Assembly (NCBI GenBank): GCA_904501625.1
Contig: CAJGBR010000040.1
Coordinates: 1-14,606, forward strand
DNA from: an uncultured Rikenellaceae bacterium
GTDB taxonomy: Bacteria > Bacteroidota > Bacteroidia > Bacteroidales > Rikenellaceae
Length of the DNA: 14,606 nucleotides
Direction: 5' to 3'
This document shows, in pieces, positions 7,473 through 14,308 of the stretch. Made by a program: the position numbers and the translations under genes. The first letter of the stretch is position 1, and each line of letters opens with the position of its first letter. The notes under the pieces are model-generated. The model ran no database searches. It had not been told where the DNA came from and worked only from the letters and a program-made list of their open reading frames with translations.

Positions 7473-8159
7473 ATGAATTACCTTCTCAAAAGATTAGATA
7501 ACATCCTCGATCTGGTCATCATTATTTCAAGCATTTTGCTGGTTATAATTATATCTATCCAGATTTTGAGAGTAATAACTCCCAGTATGGATCTATTATT
7601 TCTGAGAATTCAATATTGGATCTGTTTTCTATTTATGGTCGATTTTTTATACCGACTCTACCGAAGCTCTAACCGAAAACATTATTTAATACACAATTGG
7701 CTATTTTTCATCATCTCCATTCCATTTGCGATTATTGCCCGCAAAATCAATCTGGACATAAACCCGTTGACCGATTTTCTGCTAAAAATCATTCCTTTGG
7801 TTCGGGGAGCATACGGACTTATAATCGTCATCAACTGGATTACACAAAACAAGATATCAAATTTTATGATATCCTACCTACTGATTTTAGCTGCGATGAT
7901 TTGGTTCTCAGCGCTCATATTCTACTACTTCGAGTCAAAGGTTAATCCTGAAGTTTCAGATTTCGACAAAGCATTCTGGTGGTCATTATTATGTGCGACA
8001 ACCGACGACTCTGATATTACACCTCTGACCGATATTGGTAAATTGTTGTCTGTTTTTCTGAATATGACAGGTATGATGATTTTCCCGATTTTCACGGTCT
8101 ATTTCTCTAACAAATTGCAACACAATGTACAGCTATCAAATAAGACGTCGCGAACTTGA
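7473..8159 (+). CDS. Voltage-gated-ion-channel-superfamily membrane protein with atypical pore filter
   Basis: This 228-residue inner-membrane protein has a six-segment channel layout: S1 about 11-33, S2 41-61, S3 72-88, an S4-like segment 99-121, S5 130-152, pore helix 166-177 and S6 189-211. The S4-like segment has only one clear positive charge (Arg111), so strong voltage sensing is unlikely. The pore region reads FWWSLLCATT, as in potassium channels. The filter, however, is TTDDSD-ITP (Thr176 to Asp181) instead of TTVGYGD-ITP: both glycines and the tyrosine are gone and it is one residue shorter. Ion selectivity is therefore unknown. ATG 7473 is preferred to the TTG at 7464. The gene is divergent from the peptidase and its 3' end overlaps the convergent amidohydrolase gene by 24 bases. 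Confidence 0.82.
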   Translation: MNYLLKRLDNILDLVIIISSILLVIIISIQILRVITPSMDLLFLRIQYWICFLFMVDFLYRLYRSSNRKHYLIHNWLFFIISIPFAIIARKINLDINPLTDFLLKIIPLVRGAYGLIIVINWITQNKISNFMISYLLILAAMIWFSALIFYYFESKVNPEVSDFDKAFWWSLLCATTDDSDITPLTDIGKLLSVFLNMTGMMIFPIFTVYFSNKLQHNVQLSNKTSRT

Positions 8160-9317
8160 TTGATCTAACAATCGTTCATTGGCAATATCTACATTTTCAA
8201 TAAGAACGGCACCCGAGTCAAACATCTGCTCGACAGTAGGTTCATTAGCCATCTGTTTCAGTGCCATTTGCCCAGAAACCGTAGCCCAATATACCAACTC
8301 TTCAAGTGGAATTTCCGGGTGACGACTCTGAATAAACCTAACCTCATCACACATTGATAATGTATGGTTTGATGCCAACGAATCTGTTCCGAGTGCAATC
8401 CTACACCCCTTTCTACGCAACAATTCATACGGAGGTTCAGTTCGTGAAATATAGTAATTCGAACGCGGTGACAACACCCAACAAACTGAATCAAAATAAC
8501 TATTAATCAAATCCACATCCTCTTCTTTCACAAAAGTATTATGCACGAGTAACAAAGGTTGTTCCTTTGCAAAATGTTTTATCAACCGATGGGCAGGACT
8601 CTTATCTTTAATGAAATCAACCGACCAGTCTGCAGCTTTATAACGAGTATATAATGCGCCTTTCTCAAAGAATAGTTCTGTTTCGGCAGCATCTTCCATA
8701 AAATGCACTGACAATGGAATATCTCGTTGAAAATATGCAATTTTAGCCATCAAATCATTACCCACTGAATAGAGTGAATGAGGAACAGGTGTTGCCGTTA
8801 ACCCCAATTCTGAACACAAATCCAATACCTCACACCCGCGATTCCACGCCCGATTTACACCTCTACTCTCCAGACCGAACATCTCAGCAAAATTCACATA
8901 TTCGATTCCTGAGCCACATTTCAATGACAGACCATATGTATCATTACAAATATCTGCAACAAGAGAAGTCCCTTCGGCAAACATTTGTGACTGGCGGAAC
9001 GAGGCCGCAGCAATTCGGTCTACAATGCACGTCTTCTCACGCACCGAATCCAACTCGCAAATAAAACCATTTAATCCCTTATTTTCACGCACTTGACCAT
9101 AGAGATATGACAACTCCAAGTGACAATGAGCATTGGTCCAAGTCGGAATAATGATACCATTATAATACTCAACCGACGCCGATGAATCCAATTCTGAAGG
9201 CGTCACCGAACAAATATCAACGAGTCTGTTATCCTGAAACGTGAGAATTCCGTTTCTAATTCGGAGTCGATAAGGGCACAATATCAGGGGTGCCGCAATC
9301 CGCCTTAAGCTGGACAT
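8136..9317 (-). CDS. Amidohydrolase-superfamily deaminase (aminodeoxyfutalosine/SAH-deaminase-like)
   Basis: This 393-residue TIM-barrel metal hydrolase belongs to the ATZ/TRZ-type deaminase branch. Visible metal and catalytic residues are HCH (His64, His66), HFMED with His205 and Glu208, His259 in LLVHN, and Asp312 in GTDSLASN. PHSLYSV (179-185) and SPRSNYYI (283-290) match the substrate-binding stretches of adenosine-type deaminases (PHxxYSV, CPRSNxYI), so an aminopurine nucleoside is a reasonable substrate guess; 6-aminodeoxyfutalosine, S-adenosylhomocysteine or methylthioadenosine cannot be told apart. The ATG at 9317 is supported because RRIAAPLIL is the family's usual N-terminus. This start lies within the upstream DUF4296-like gene, giving a 62-base out-of-frame overlap. 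The stop at 8136 lies inside the convergent channel gene. It is the last gene of the - strand operon. Confidence 0.88.
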   Translation of the reverse strand: MSSLRRIAAPLILCPYRLRIRNGILTFQDNRLVDICSVTPSELDSSASVEYYNGIIIPTWTNAHCHLELSYLYGQVRENKGLNGFICELDSVREKTCIVDRIAAASFRQSQMFAEGTSLVADICNDTYGLSLKCGSGIEYVNFAEMFGLESRGVNRAWNRGCEVLDLCSELGLTATPVPHSLYSVGNDLMAKIAYFQRDIPLSVHFMEDAAETELFFEKGALYTRYKAADWSVDFIKDKSPAHRLIKHFAKEQPLLLVHNTFVKEEDVDLINSYFDSVCWVLSPRSNYYISRTEPPYELLRRKGCRIALGTDSLASNHTLSMCDEVRFIQSRHPEIPLEELVYWATVSGQMALKQMANEPTVEQMFDSGAVLIENVDIANERLLDQSSSRRLI

Positions 9318-10125
9318 TGTTAACCATTTTTAAGAAATCATAATCAAGACGACGTCTGAGTGCAAGATTTCGTGCATCTGAATATCCCAACATCGAACTA
9401 ACTTGAACACTGTCTATATAGATTCGAACATACGGAATATTCGCCTTCGGAGGAAAATACAATATTTTCACTCTCAGAGAATCTTCTTTGGCATACTTAA
9501 CCGGAATATCAAATGTCAAATAGCCTTCTCCTTCACGAGAATAATACTCATAATTCGTAGAGACCAGCTTTCCGTTCATATCTACCGTAGCAATTTGTGT
9601 TCTCAATCGCTGACCACTTGAAACCGAATCAATCTTATATCTGAAACGTACACTATAAATTCTGTTGGTATCAACTTTCAGCACAAAATCGGCTTTTGAC
9701 AATTTTTTTTGACCTTCGAGTTTTATCATCTCTGCACGTTCAAAAACTGTATCCTGACTCTCACTCATAATTACCTGCTCAATACGGTCATACAAGTTCT
9801 TGTAGTATTTCAATCCGGCAAACTCGTGATTCAGAGAATCGAGTGCAGCCGAAACAATCCACGAAATACGAGATGATTTTCGCATCGACATCTTATAGAG
9901 TGTATACCTAAGATCGTCAATTGTGTATCCGTATTTTGCAAAAATAGGCTTGAAATAATCTAACGTATCACTGAATAAATTGGGTTGTACCTTTTTTACA
10001 TAAGCATTAGTTACAAAAATTTCCTTAACGATGGACACTAATTTTTCGTCAGGAATTCGTTTATTTTGATTATTACAACCAACAACCAAAAATAAACCTA
10101 TAATCAAAAAGAGAATCTTTCTCAT
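9256..10125 (-). CDS. DUF4296-like lipoprotein, unknown function
   Basis: The 289-residue product begins with MRKILFLIIGLFLVVGC, a lipoprotein signal with lipobox VVGC (Cys17). Residues about 23-105, from IPDEKLVSIVKEIFVTNAYV through the YFKPIFAKYGYTIDDLRYTL region, are helical and resemble DUF4296, a Bacteroidetes domain of unknown role. The C-terminal half (about 125-260) looks beta-rich with repeated Tyr/Asp/Ser stretches. The last 17 or so codons run out of frame through the start of the amidohydrolase gene. The tail after FLKMV looks unrelated to the rest and could be a frameshift product: one extra A in the run at 9327-9331 would end the protein as FLKNG, with a TAA two bases before the amidohydrolase ATG. 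The gene begins 10 bases after the permease stop. Lipid-anchored location is inferred; no function can be assigned. Confidence 0.82.
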   Translation of the reverse strand: MRKILFLIIGLFLVVGCNNQNKRIPDEKLVSIVKEIFVTNAYVKKVQPNLFSDTLDYFKPIFAKYGYTIDDLRYTLYKMSMRKSSRISWIVSAALDSLNHEFAGLKYYKNLYDRIEQVIMSESQDTVFERAEMIKLEGQKKLSKADFVLKVDTNRIYSVRFRYKIDSVSSGQRLRTQIATVDMNGKLVSTNYEYYSREGEGYLTFDIPVKYAKEDSLRVKILYFPPKANIPYVRIYIDSVQVSSMLGYSDARNLALRRRLDYDFLKMVNNVQLKADCGTPDIVPLSTPN

Positions 10126-10135
10126 ATCAATATTT

Positions 10136-11335
10136 CTATTTTTTATACGACCTCAATGTTACTGATACCGTAATCAAAGACATCAGCCACGCCACAACCA
10201 CTACACTTAGATAGACTAGCAACACATCTACAAAATGTACATCAACAGGATAATAGTCTATCAAGAAACTTTGTCCCTGCAGTTTCACCCATCCCCAACG
10301 AGCTTGACCCCAGCACAATGCACCGCCAAACACTCCTCCAATCAGACCTCCAATCAGAGCAATCAGCAACCCTTCGTTAATAAATATCATCTTCAATTTA
10401 TCTCTTGTCAGCCCCATAGCAGTCAGTGTTTCGATGTCACGATGTTTCTCCATTATCAACATAACAAGAGCACCAACGATTCCAAATGCTCCGATAACCA
10501 TCACAAGCAACAGAATCGTATATATCCCCCACTTTTCATACTGCATAATCCGATAGACCGACTGCTTTTGCTCACTATGAGTTTTTATCACAAAATCGTC
10601 TCCGAGCAACTGTTGCAAGTTGTGCTTAACTTGATTGGGATCAGCCCCTGCAACCAATTTTACAGCAATCGCACTCACCTTTTTCTCACCCACGAGAGTT
10701 TGTGCAAATCGCAACGGGACAATCACATATTCACCATCTGACTGTGCATCTAACGAGAATACCCCAACTGGGAACAATTTCTCGCCCTTTACACTCTCTA
10801 TTGGCAGAAACGGAGATACCGGACCATTCTTAGGCACATAGACCTTCAATGGGTAATAGATATGTACATTTACACCCAACGAATGTGCTACGCCTTGTCC
10901 GAGTATTGCCTGATTGATTTCACCGAATTCGGGTTGCCAACGACCTCTTGTTAGAGTCTGCTCAATTGGTATAACATTTTTATACATCGAATCGACTCCT
11001 CTCATTGTTCCGACAAACTGATGATCTTGATACTCAAATAGTGCAGTCTGCTCGACCATCTCCGAGTAGGACTGAACGCCTTCGACTCCCGACAAAGAGG
11101 GATAACCTTTAAAGAACTTTCCTCGTGCAGCCTCGATCCTTATATCCGGATCGAAGTTCTTATACATCTGTCTGATCAGCCCATCAAATCCATTGAACAC
11201 CGACAACAATACAATCATCGCTGCTACCGGAATTGCTACCGTAAACGCACTCACTATCGAAATCAAATTGATTACAGAATGCGACTTGGGCGAAATTAGA
11301 TAGCGTCGGGCAATCCACAGACTTAACAAACTCAT
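10136..11335 (-). CDS. LolC/LolE-type ABC transporter permease
   Basis: This 399-residue inner-membrane protein has the lipoprotein-release permease layout: N-terminal MSLLSLWIARRYL, a first membrane segment about 22-48, a periplasmic domain about 50-265 and three C-terminal segments (about 272-296, 316-342, 368-388). The flanking motifs SVFNGFDGLIRQM and IMEKHRDIETLTAMGLT are typical of LolC/LolE. No ATPase gene is adjacent on this strand. The LolD-like ATPase at 2091-2744 could serve it, possibly together with the other permease at 2725-4008 as a LolC-LolE pair; this pairing is inference. The gene starts 1 base after the rbfA stop, an order I recall from other Bacteroidales, and ends 10 bases before the DUF4296-like lipoprotein gene. 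Start at 11335 fits the family N-terminus. Confidence 0.9.
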   Translation of the reverse strand: MSLLSLWIARRYLISPKSHSVINLISIVSAFTVAIPVAAMIVLLSVFNGFDGLIRQMYKNFDPDIRIEAARGKFFKGYPSLSGVEGVQSYSEMVEQTALFEYQDHQFVGTMRGVDSMYKNVIPIEQTLTRGRWQPEFGEINQAILGQGVAHSLGVNVHIYYPLKVYVPKNGPVSPFLPIESVKGEKLFPVGVFSLDAQSDGEYVIVPLRFAQTLVGEKKVSAIAVKLVAGADPNQVKHNLQQLLGDDFVIKTHSEQKQSVYRIMQYEKWGIYTILLLVMVIGAFGIVGALVMLIMEKHRDIETLTAMGLTRDKLKMIFINEGLLIALIGGLIGGVFGGALCWGQARWGWVKLQGQSFLIDYYPVDVHFVDVLLVYLSVVVVAWLMSLITVSVTLRSYKK

Positions 11336-11336
11336 T

Positions 11337-11684
11337 CTATTTTTTCAGTAAGTTGTCAATATTTTCAATATACTCCAACGAGTCGTCAAGTCTGAAATCA
11401 AGTTCGGGAACTATTCTCAACTGATTTCTGACACGTTGACCCAAAGCCTTTCTAATAATCCAGACATTCTCATTAAGTCGGTTTACGACAATTTCGGCCT
11501 GAGTATATGGAAATACACTCAGATATATTTTTGCAAAACTCAAGTCGGGAGATACTCTGACTATAGTCACCGAAACCATTGTTCCCTGTACCAAATCACG
11601 AGCCTCTTTCAGAAATATATCACTAATGTCTCTTCTCAGCAGACTTCCGACCTTTTGTTGTCTTGTTGATTCTTGTTGTTCCAT
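11337..11684 (-). CDS. rbfA: 30S ribosome-binding factor RbfA
   Basis: RbfA is a small KH-fold protein that binds the immature 30S subunit and helps 16S rRNA 5'-end processing and cold adaptation. The 115-residue product has the family pattern: N-terminal TRQQKVGSLLRRDISDIF, central VTIVRVSPDLSFAKIYLSVF (about 39-58), the arginine-rich LGQRVRNQLRIVPELDF (81-97) and the terminal DSLEYIENIDNLL. I prefer ATG 11684; an in-frame ATG at 11696 would add MIKI. With the chosen start, 62 bases overlap out of frame with the end of the beta-barrel gene (74 with the longer start). The next gene, the permease, begins 1 base after the stop, so the two are almost certainly cotranscribed. Confidence 0.93.
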   Translation of the reverse strand: MEQQESTRQQKVGSLLRRDISDIFLKEARDLVQGTMVSVTIVRVSPDLSFAKIYLSVFPYTQAEIVVNRLNENVWIIRKALGQRVRNQLRIVPELDFRLDDSLEYIENIDNLLKK

Positions 11685-12369
11685 TATTTTTATCATTATA
11701 TTTTCCTAGACGATAATACAATCCCACAGAGAGATTTAATTGATCCATTGGAGATCTCATCGGATTGCCCTCATATTTTGTATGATTTTTCAGAATATCC
11801 GAGTATCCAAACCAATATCGTGCCTCAACGACTAATTCAAATCGGCCCCAATTCACACCCAGACCTGCACCGGCCACAAGTCCGTAACCGAATCGGTTAT
11901 CTCGAATATCAATCATTTCATAATCACCACTTTCAAAGACTCCATTGCGATCAGACACCCACTCATAACTTGAATTCAGATTATAGCAAGCATAGACCCC
12001 GAGATTGAGAAAAAATTCGCTACGTCCCTTAAACATCTGGAAGTGTGGGTGCCACATAAATGGCATCATTATCGAATTTACGGTACGTCTGTATGAAGTA
12101 TCTGCAAATTGATTTTCAGCACGTTGAAACCCTTGTCCAGCATATAACACATCTAACTGTATTACACCCACATATTTCACGTCGCTACGATATTTCCAAC
12201 TCACCCCCCAGGAGGTCAATCCCGAAAAAAATCTATCGTCTAACACAGGCTCAAATCTTGACATTCCGCCACCGAAACCTCCACGCACACCAACGTAGTG
12301 TTGTCCTGATACAGACTTTACTCCGAGCAACGATACTGCAAGCACTATTAACAAAACTATTCTTTTCAT
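11623..12369 (-). CDS. PorT-family-like outer-membrane beta-barrel protein
   Basis: The 248-residue product has a Sec signal, MKRIVLLIVLAVSLLGVKS, probably cut near VSG-QHY (about 22/23). It continues with glycine-rich amphipathic strands such as HYVGVRGGFGGG, FFLNLGVYACYNL, YGLVAGAGLGVNWG, LVVEARYWFGY and LNLSVGLYYRLG. This is the pattern of the PorT/OMP_b-brl_2 type of small outer-membrane barrels of Bacteroidetes; ligand and role are unknown. The last strand ends about residue 223. It is followed by a 25-residue, strongly basic, Asn-rich tail that is not barrel-like and whose codons overlap rbfA. One extra A in the run at 11701-11704 would end the protein as YRLGKI at a TAA overlapping an rbfA ATG, so the tail may come from a frameshift. 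It begins 28 bases after the Ig-like lipoprotein gene. Confidence 0.82.
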   Translation of the reverse strand: MKRIVLLIVLAVSLLGVKSVSGQHYVGVRGGFGGGMSRFEPVLDDRFFSGLTSWGVSWKYRSDVKYVGVIQLDVLYAGQGFQRAENQFADTSYRRTVNSIMMPFMWHPHFQMFKGRSEFFLNLGVYACYNLNSSYEWVSDRNGVFESGDYEMIDIRDNRFGYGLVAGAGLGVNWGRFELVVEARYWFGYSDILKNHTKYEGNPMRSPMDQLNLSVGLYYRLGKYNDKNNGTTRINKTTKGRKSAEKRH

Positions 12370-12397
12370 CGCAAACTTTTATCGGCCTAAATAATTA

Positions 12398-14278
12398 TTA
12401 ATTATTATGTTGGTGATTATGATTGTCCACCCGGGTCTGTTGCTGTAACAACGAATCCGGCAACAATTCGGTTTTCACAACCTTGCGGGGTGCATATAGT
12501 TTGTTGAGATCCAAATCAAATTCAACATCCCAATTTTTCTTACATAAGAACGTTGCCACGCCATCGTTACTTGTCAACATACGCACTCTTTCAGGTGCAA
12601 CTCTATGTTCGAGTTCACCCGGATCCCATCTCTCATTTTTATTCGAATCTTCAATTACGCGGATTGCTCTTGTACCAACATCAACATACTCGATTTTCAG
12701 CACTCCGTTTCCAACACTTTTAATCTCACGCAACACCTTCAGGTCTCGTTGTGTTGGATCAACAATCTGAACAATGTAATTTTTGTTGCTGTCAGCACCA
12801 CTCACATTGAGAATGATCGTCGAATACTCACTCGTACTTGCAATTGTAAACGGAGCCTTCAATGTATCATTCTGTTCACCGATAATATTTCTGAATGCTC
12901 CGGCTGGAATCATCAAACGATATTCACCACCTTTGACCCACTGCGAACTGATAATCCACAACTTTGCATTGACACTATCACGTTCGATTGACATCTGAAC
13001 GCGTTGCCATTTATCACCACGTCCACAATACTCCAACTCGATTTTATTCTTTTCAACCTTATTCAACGGATAGGCAAATTCCAACGGAATATTCTCATAC
13101 GGCAACACTGCACCTTTAACGTGTACATTTACACTCATCTTTTTAGACTTCAGAGAATCCTGATCTTGTTTTTTTTCTTTTTTCTCAAAGAATCCGAGTT
13201 TGATTGGCTCGGTGGTTGGAATCATAACGTTCATCGAATCCGGTTTCATATAGACAAAACTACCGTTCAATGTATCAGGCAGATCTTCCAGTGGCATATC
13301 TAACCATAATGCCATACTGTCACGTTCAGGCTTAAGATACTCATAAATAATTTTTGACTTATCAATACCATCGATTTCGAGTTCAGTGATCTGTGGCCAC
13401 GGAGCATTAAATTTCATCACAATCTTGTTTTTCAACGGGCGAGTCATTTCGCTAAAATTCTGACGTGTCAATGCTTTTTCTTTAAACAGATACAATACAA
13501 CCTGAGCATCAGCCAACTGCACGCCCGACGTATCTTCCCAGATACTCACTTCGGGCAGTTGTGTAGGATTGAACAATTCATCTGTAAAAGCGACCATATC
13601 GACACCGCGTTCATAATACTGATTTCCGTTCTTATCCAAAAATCCGTAAACCTTGTATGGCTGCCCTTTCAAGAATTCACGTACAAAAATTCCATTGCGA
13701 TTTGTTCGTCCAACGGCGAGGGCTTTCGAACGGTAAAGCGTCGAATCTAAATCCAAAGAGTCGGACTCTGGATCATAAAACATTACATAAGCCAGACTCA
13801 CAGAATCAAGTGTATATGCATCTAAAGCGAGTCCTGTCATCTTTAAACTATCAATTTCACCACCTGTCGAGAAAACGTATGTCAACCCGTGCAGTATATT
13901 TCCCTCGTTATTATCGACCAACGATTCTCCAAAATTCAGAGAATATGTCACTCCCGAATCCAATGGCGATTTCAGATCAACCACCACGCTACGATTCTTA
14001 ATCATCAGCGTAGGTTTCTTCTCTGGGAAAGGCGACATATAAAACTGAGCCTGCTGATCTTTGAGTTGAACATACTCATCAAACATAATGACTACACGCT
14101 TACCATTAAAATTCGTTGTACGATAGGCTGGCTCAGCACCTACGACTACAGGCGGAAGAGAATCTTTCGGCCCACCCCTAGGTGTCATCGGCTGTGCACA
14201 ATCACTCATCGAAATAGCACATAACATAAAAATAATGCTCCAAGCACCGAATTTTATCTTTCTATTTTTATTTTCCAT
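12398..14278 (-). CDS. Ig-like (SbsA/Big_5-type) domain lipoprotein
   Basis: The 626-residue product starts with a lipoprotein-type signal ending SMSDC (Cys27); Asp just before the cysteine is unusual, since Gly, Ala or Ser is normal. The mature protein opens with CAQPMTPRGGPKDSLPPVVV, a start I recall from Bacteroidetes Ig-like lipoproteins. It is followed by a Big_5/SbsA-type Ig domain (about 37-140: VIMFDEYVQLKD, YSLNFGESLVDNNEGN), which typically ends in a TGGEIDS-like turn. Later parts hold a carboxypeptidase-regulatory-like stretch (YKVYGFLDKNGNQYYERG, about 205-225) and more beta-sandwich segments, including VIEDSNKNERWDPGE near 560-575. A Lys/Gln-rich linker KKEKKQDQDSLKSKK lies near 365-380. 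The C-terminus is His/Asn-rich (DNHNHQHNN). It is probably outer-membrane anchored; function is unknown. It begins 30 bases after the cdaA stop. Confidence 0.84.
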   Translation of the reverse strand: MENKNRKIKFGAWSIIFMLCAISMSDCAQPMTPRGGPKDSLPPVVVGAEPAYRTTNFNGKRVVIMFDEYVQLKDQQAQFYMSPFPEKKPTLMIKNRSVVVDLKSPLDSGVTYSLNFGESLVDNNEGNILHGLTYVFSTGGEIDSLKMTGLALDAYTLDSVSLAYVMFYDPESDSLDLDSTLYRSKALAVGRTNRNGIFVREFLKGQPYKVYGFLDKNGNQYYERGVDMVAFTDELFNPTQLPEVSIWEDTSGVQLADAQVVLYLFKEKALTRQNFSEMTRPLKNKIVMKFNAPWPQITELEIDGIDKSKIIYEYLKPERDSMALWLDMPLEDLPDTLNGSFVYMKPDSMNVMIPTTEPIKLGFFEKKEKKQDQDSLKSKKMSVNVHVKGAVLPYENIPLEFAYPLNKVEKNKIELEYCGRGDKWQRVQMSIERDSVNAKLWIISSQWVKGGEYRLMIPAGAFRNIIGEQNDTLKAPFTIASTSEYSTIILNVSGADSNKNYIVQIVDPTQRDLKVLREIKSVGNGVLKIEYVDVGTRAIRVIEDSNKNERWDPGELEHRVAPERVRMLTSNDGVATFLCKKNWDVEFDLDLNKLYAPRKVVKTELLPDSLLQQQTRVDNHNHQHNN

Positions 14279-14308
14279 AAATCTCTCATTAACGACTTTT
14301 CACAAATA

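Noticed and set aside
8158..8173. A small GATTG/CAATC inverted repeat near the convergent gene ends, considered as a terminator.
   Set aside because: The stem is only 5 bases with no T-run, and it lies within the amidohydrolase coding sequence.
10235..10741. Long open frame on the + strand opposite the LolC/E-type permease (168 codons).
   Set aside because: It is antisense to a clear gene and its translation is low-complexity (rich in His, Gln, Ser, Asn) without family features.
12389..12407. A near-palindromic AT-only stretch (AATAATTATTAATTATT) at the junction of the Ig-like lipoprotein and barrel genes.
   Set aside because: It has no GC stem and lies between cotranscribed genes; low-complexity AT sequence explains it better than a terminator or operator.
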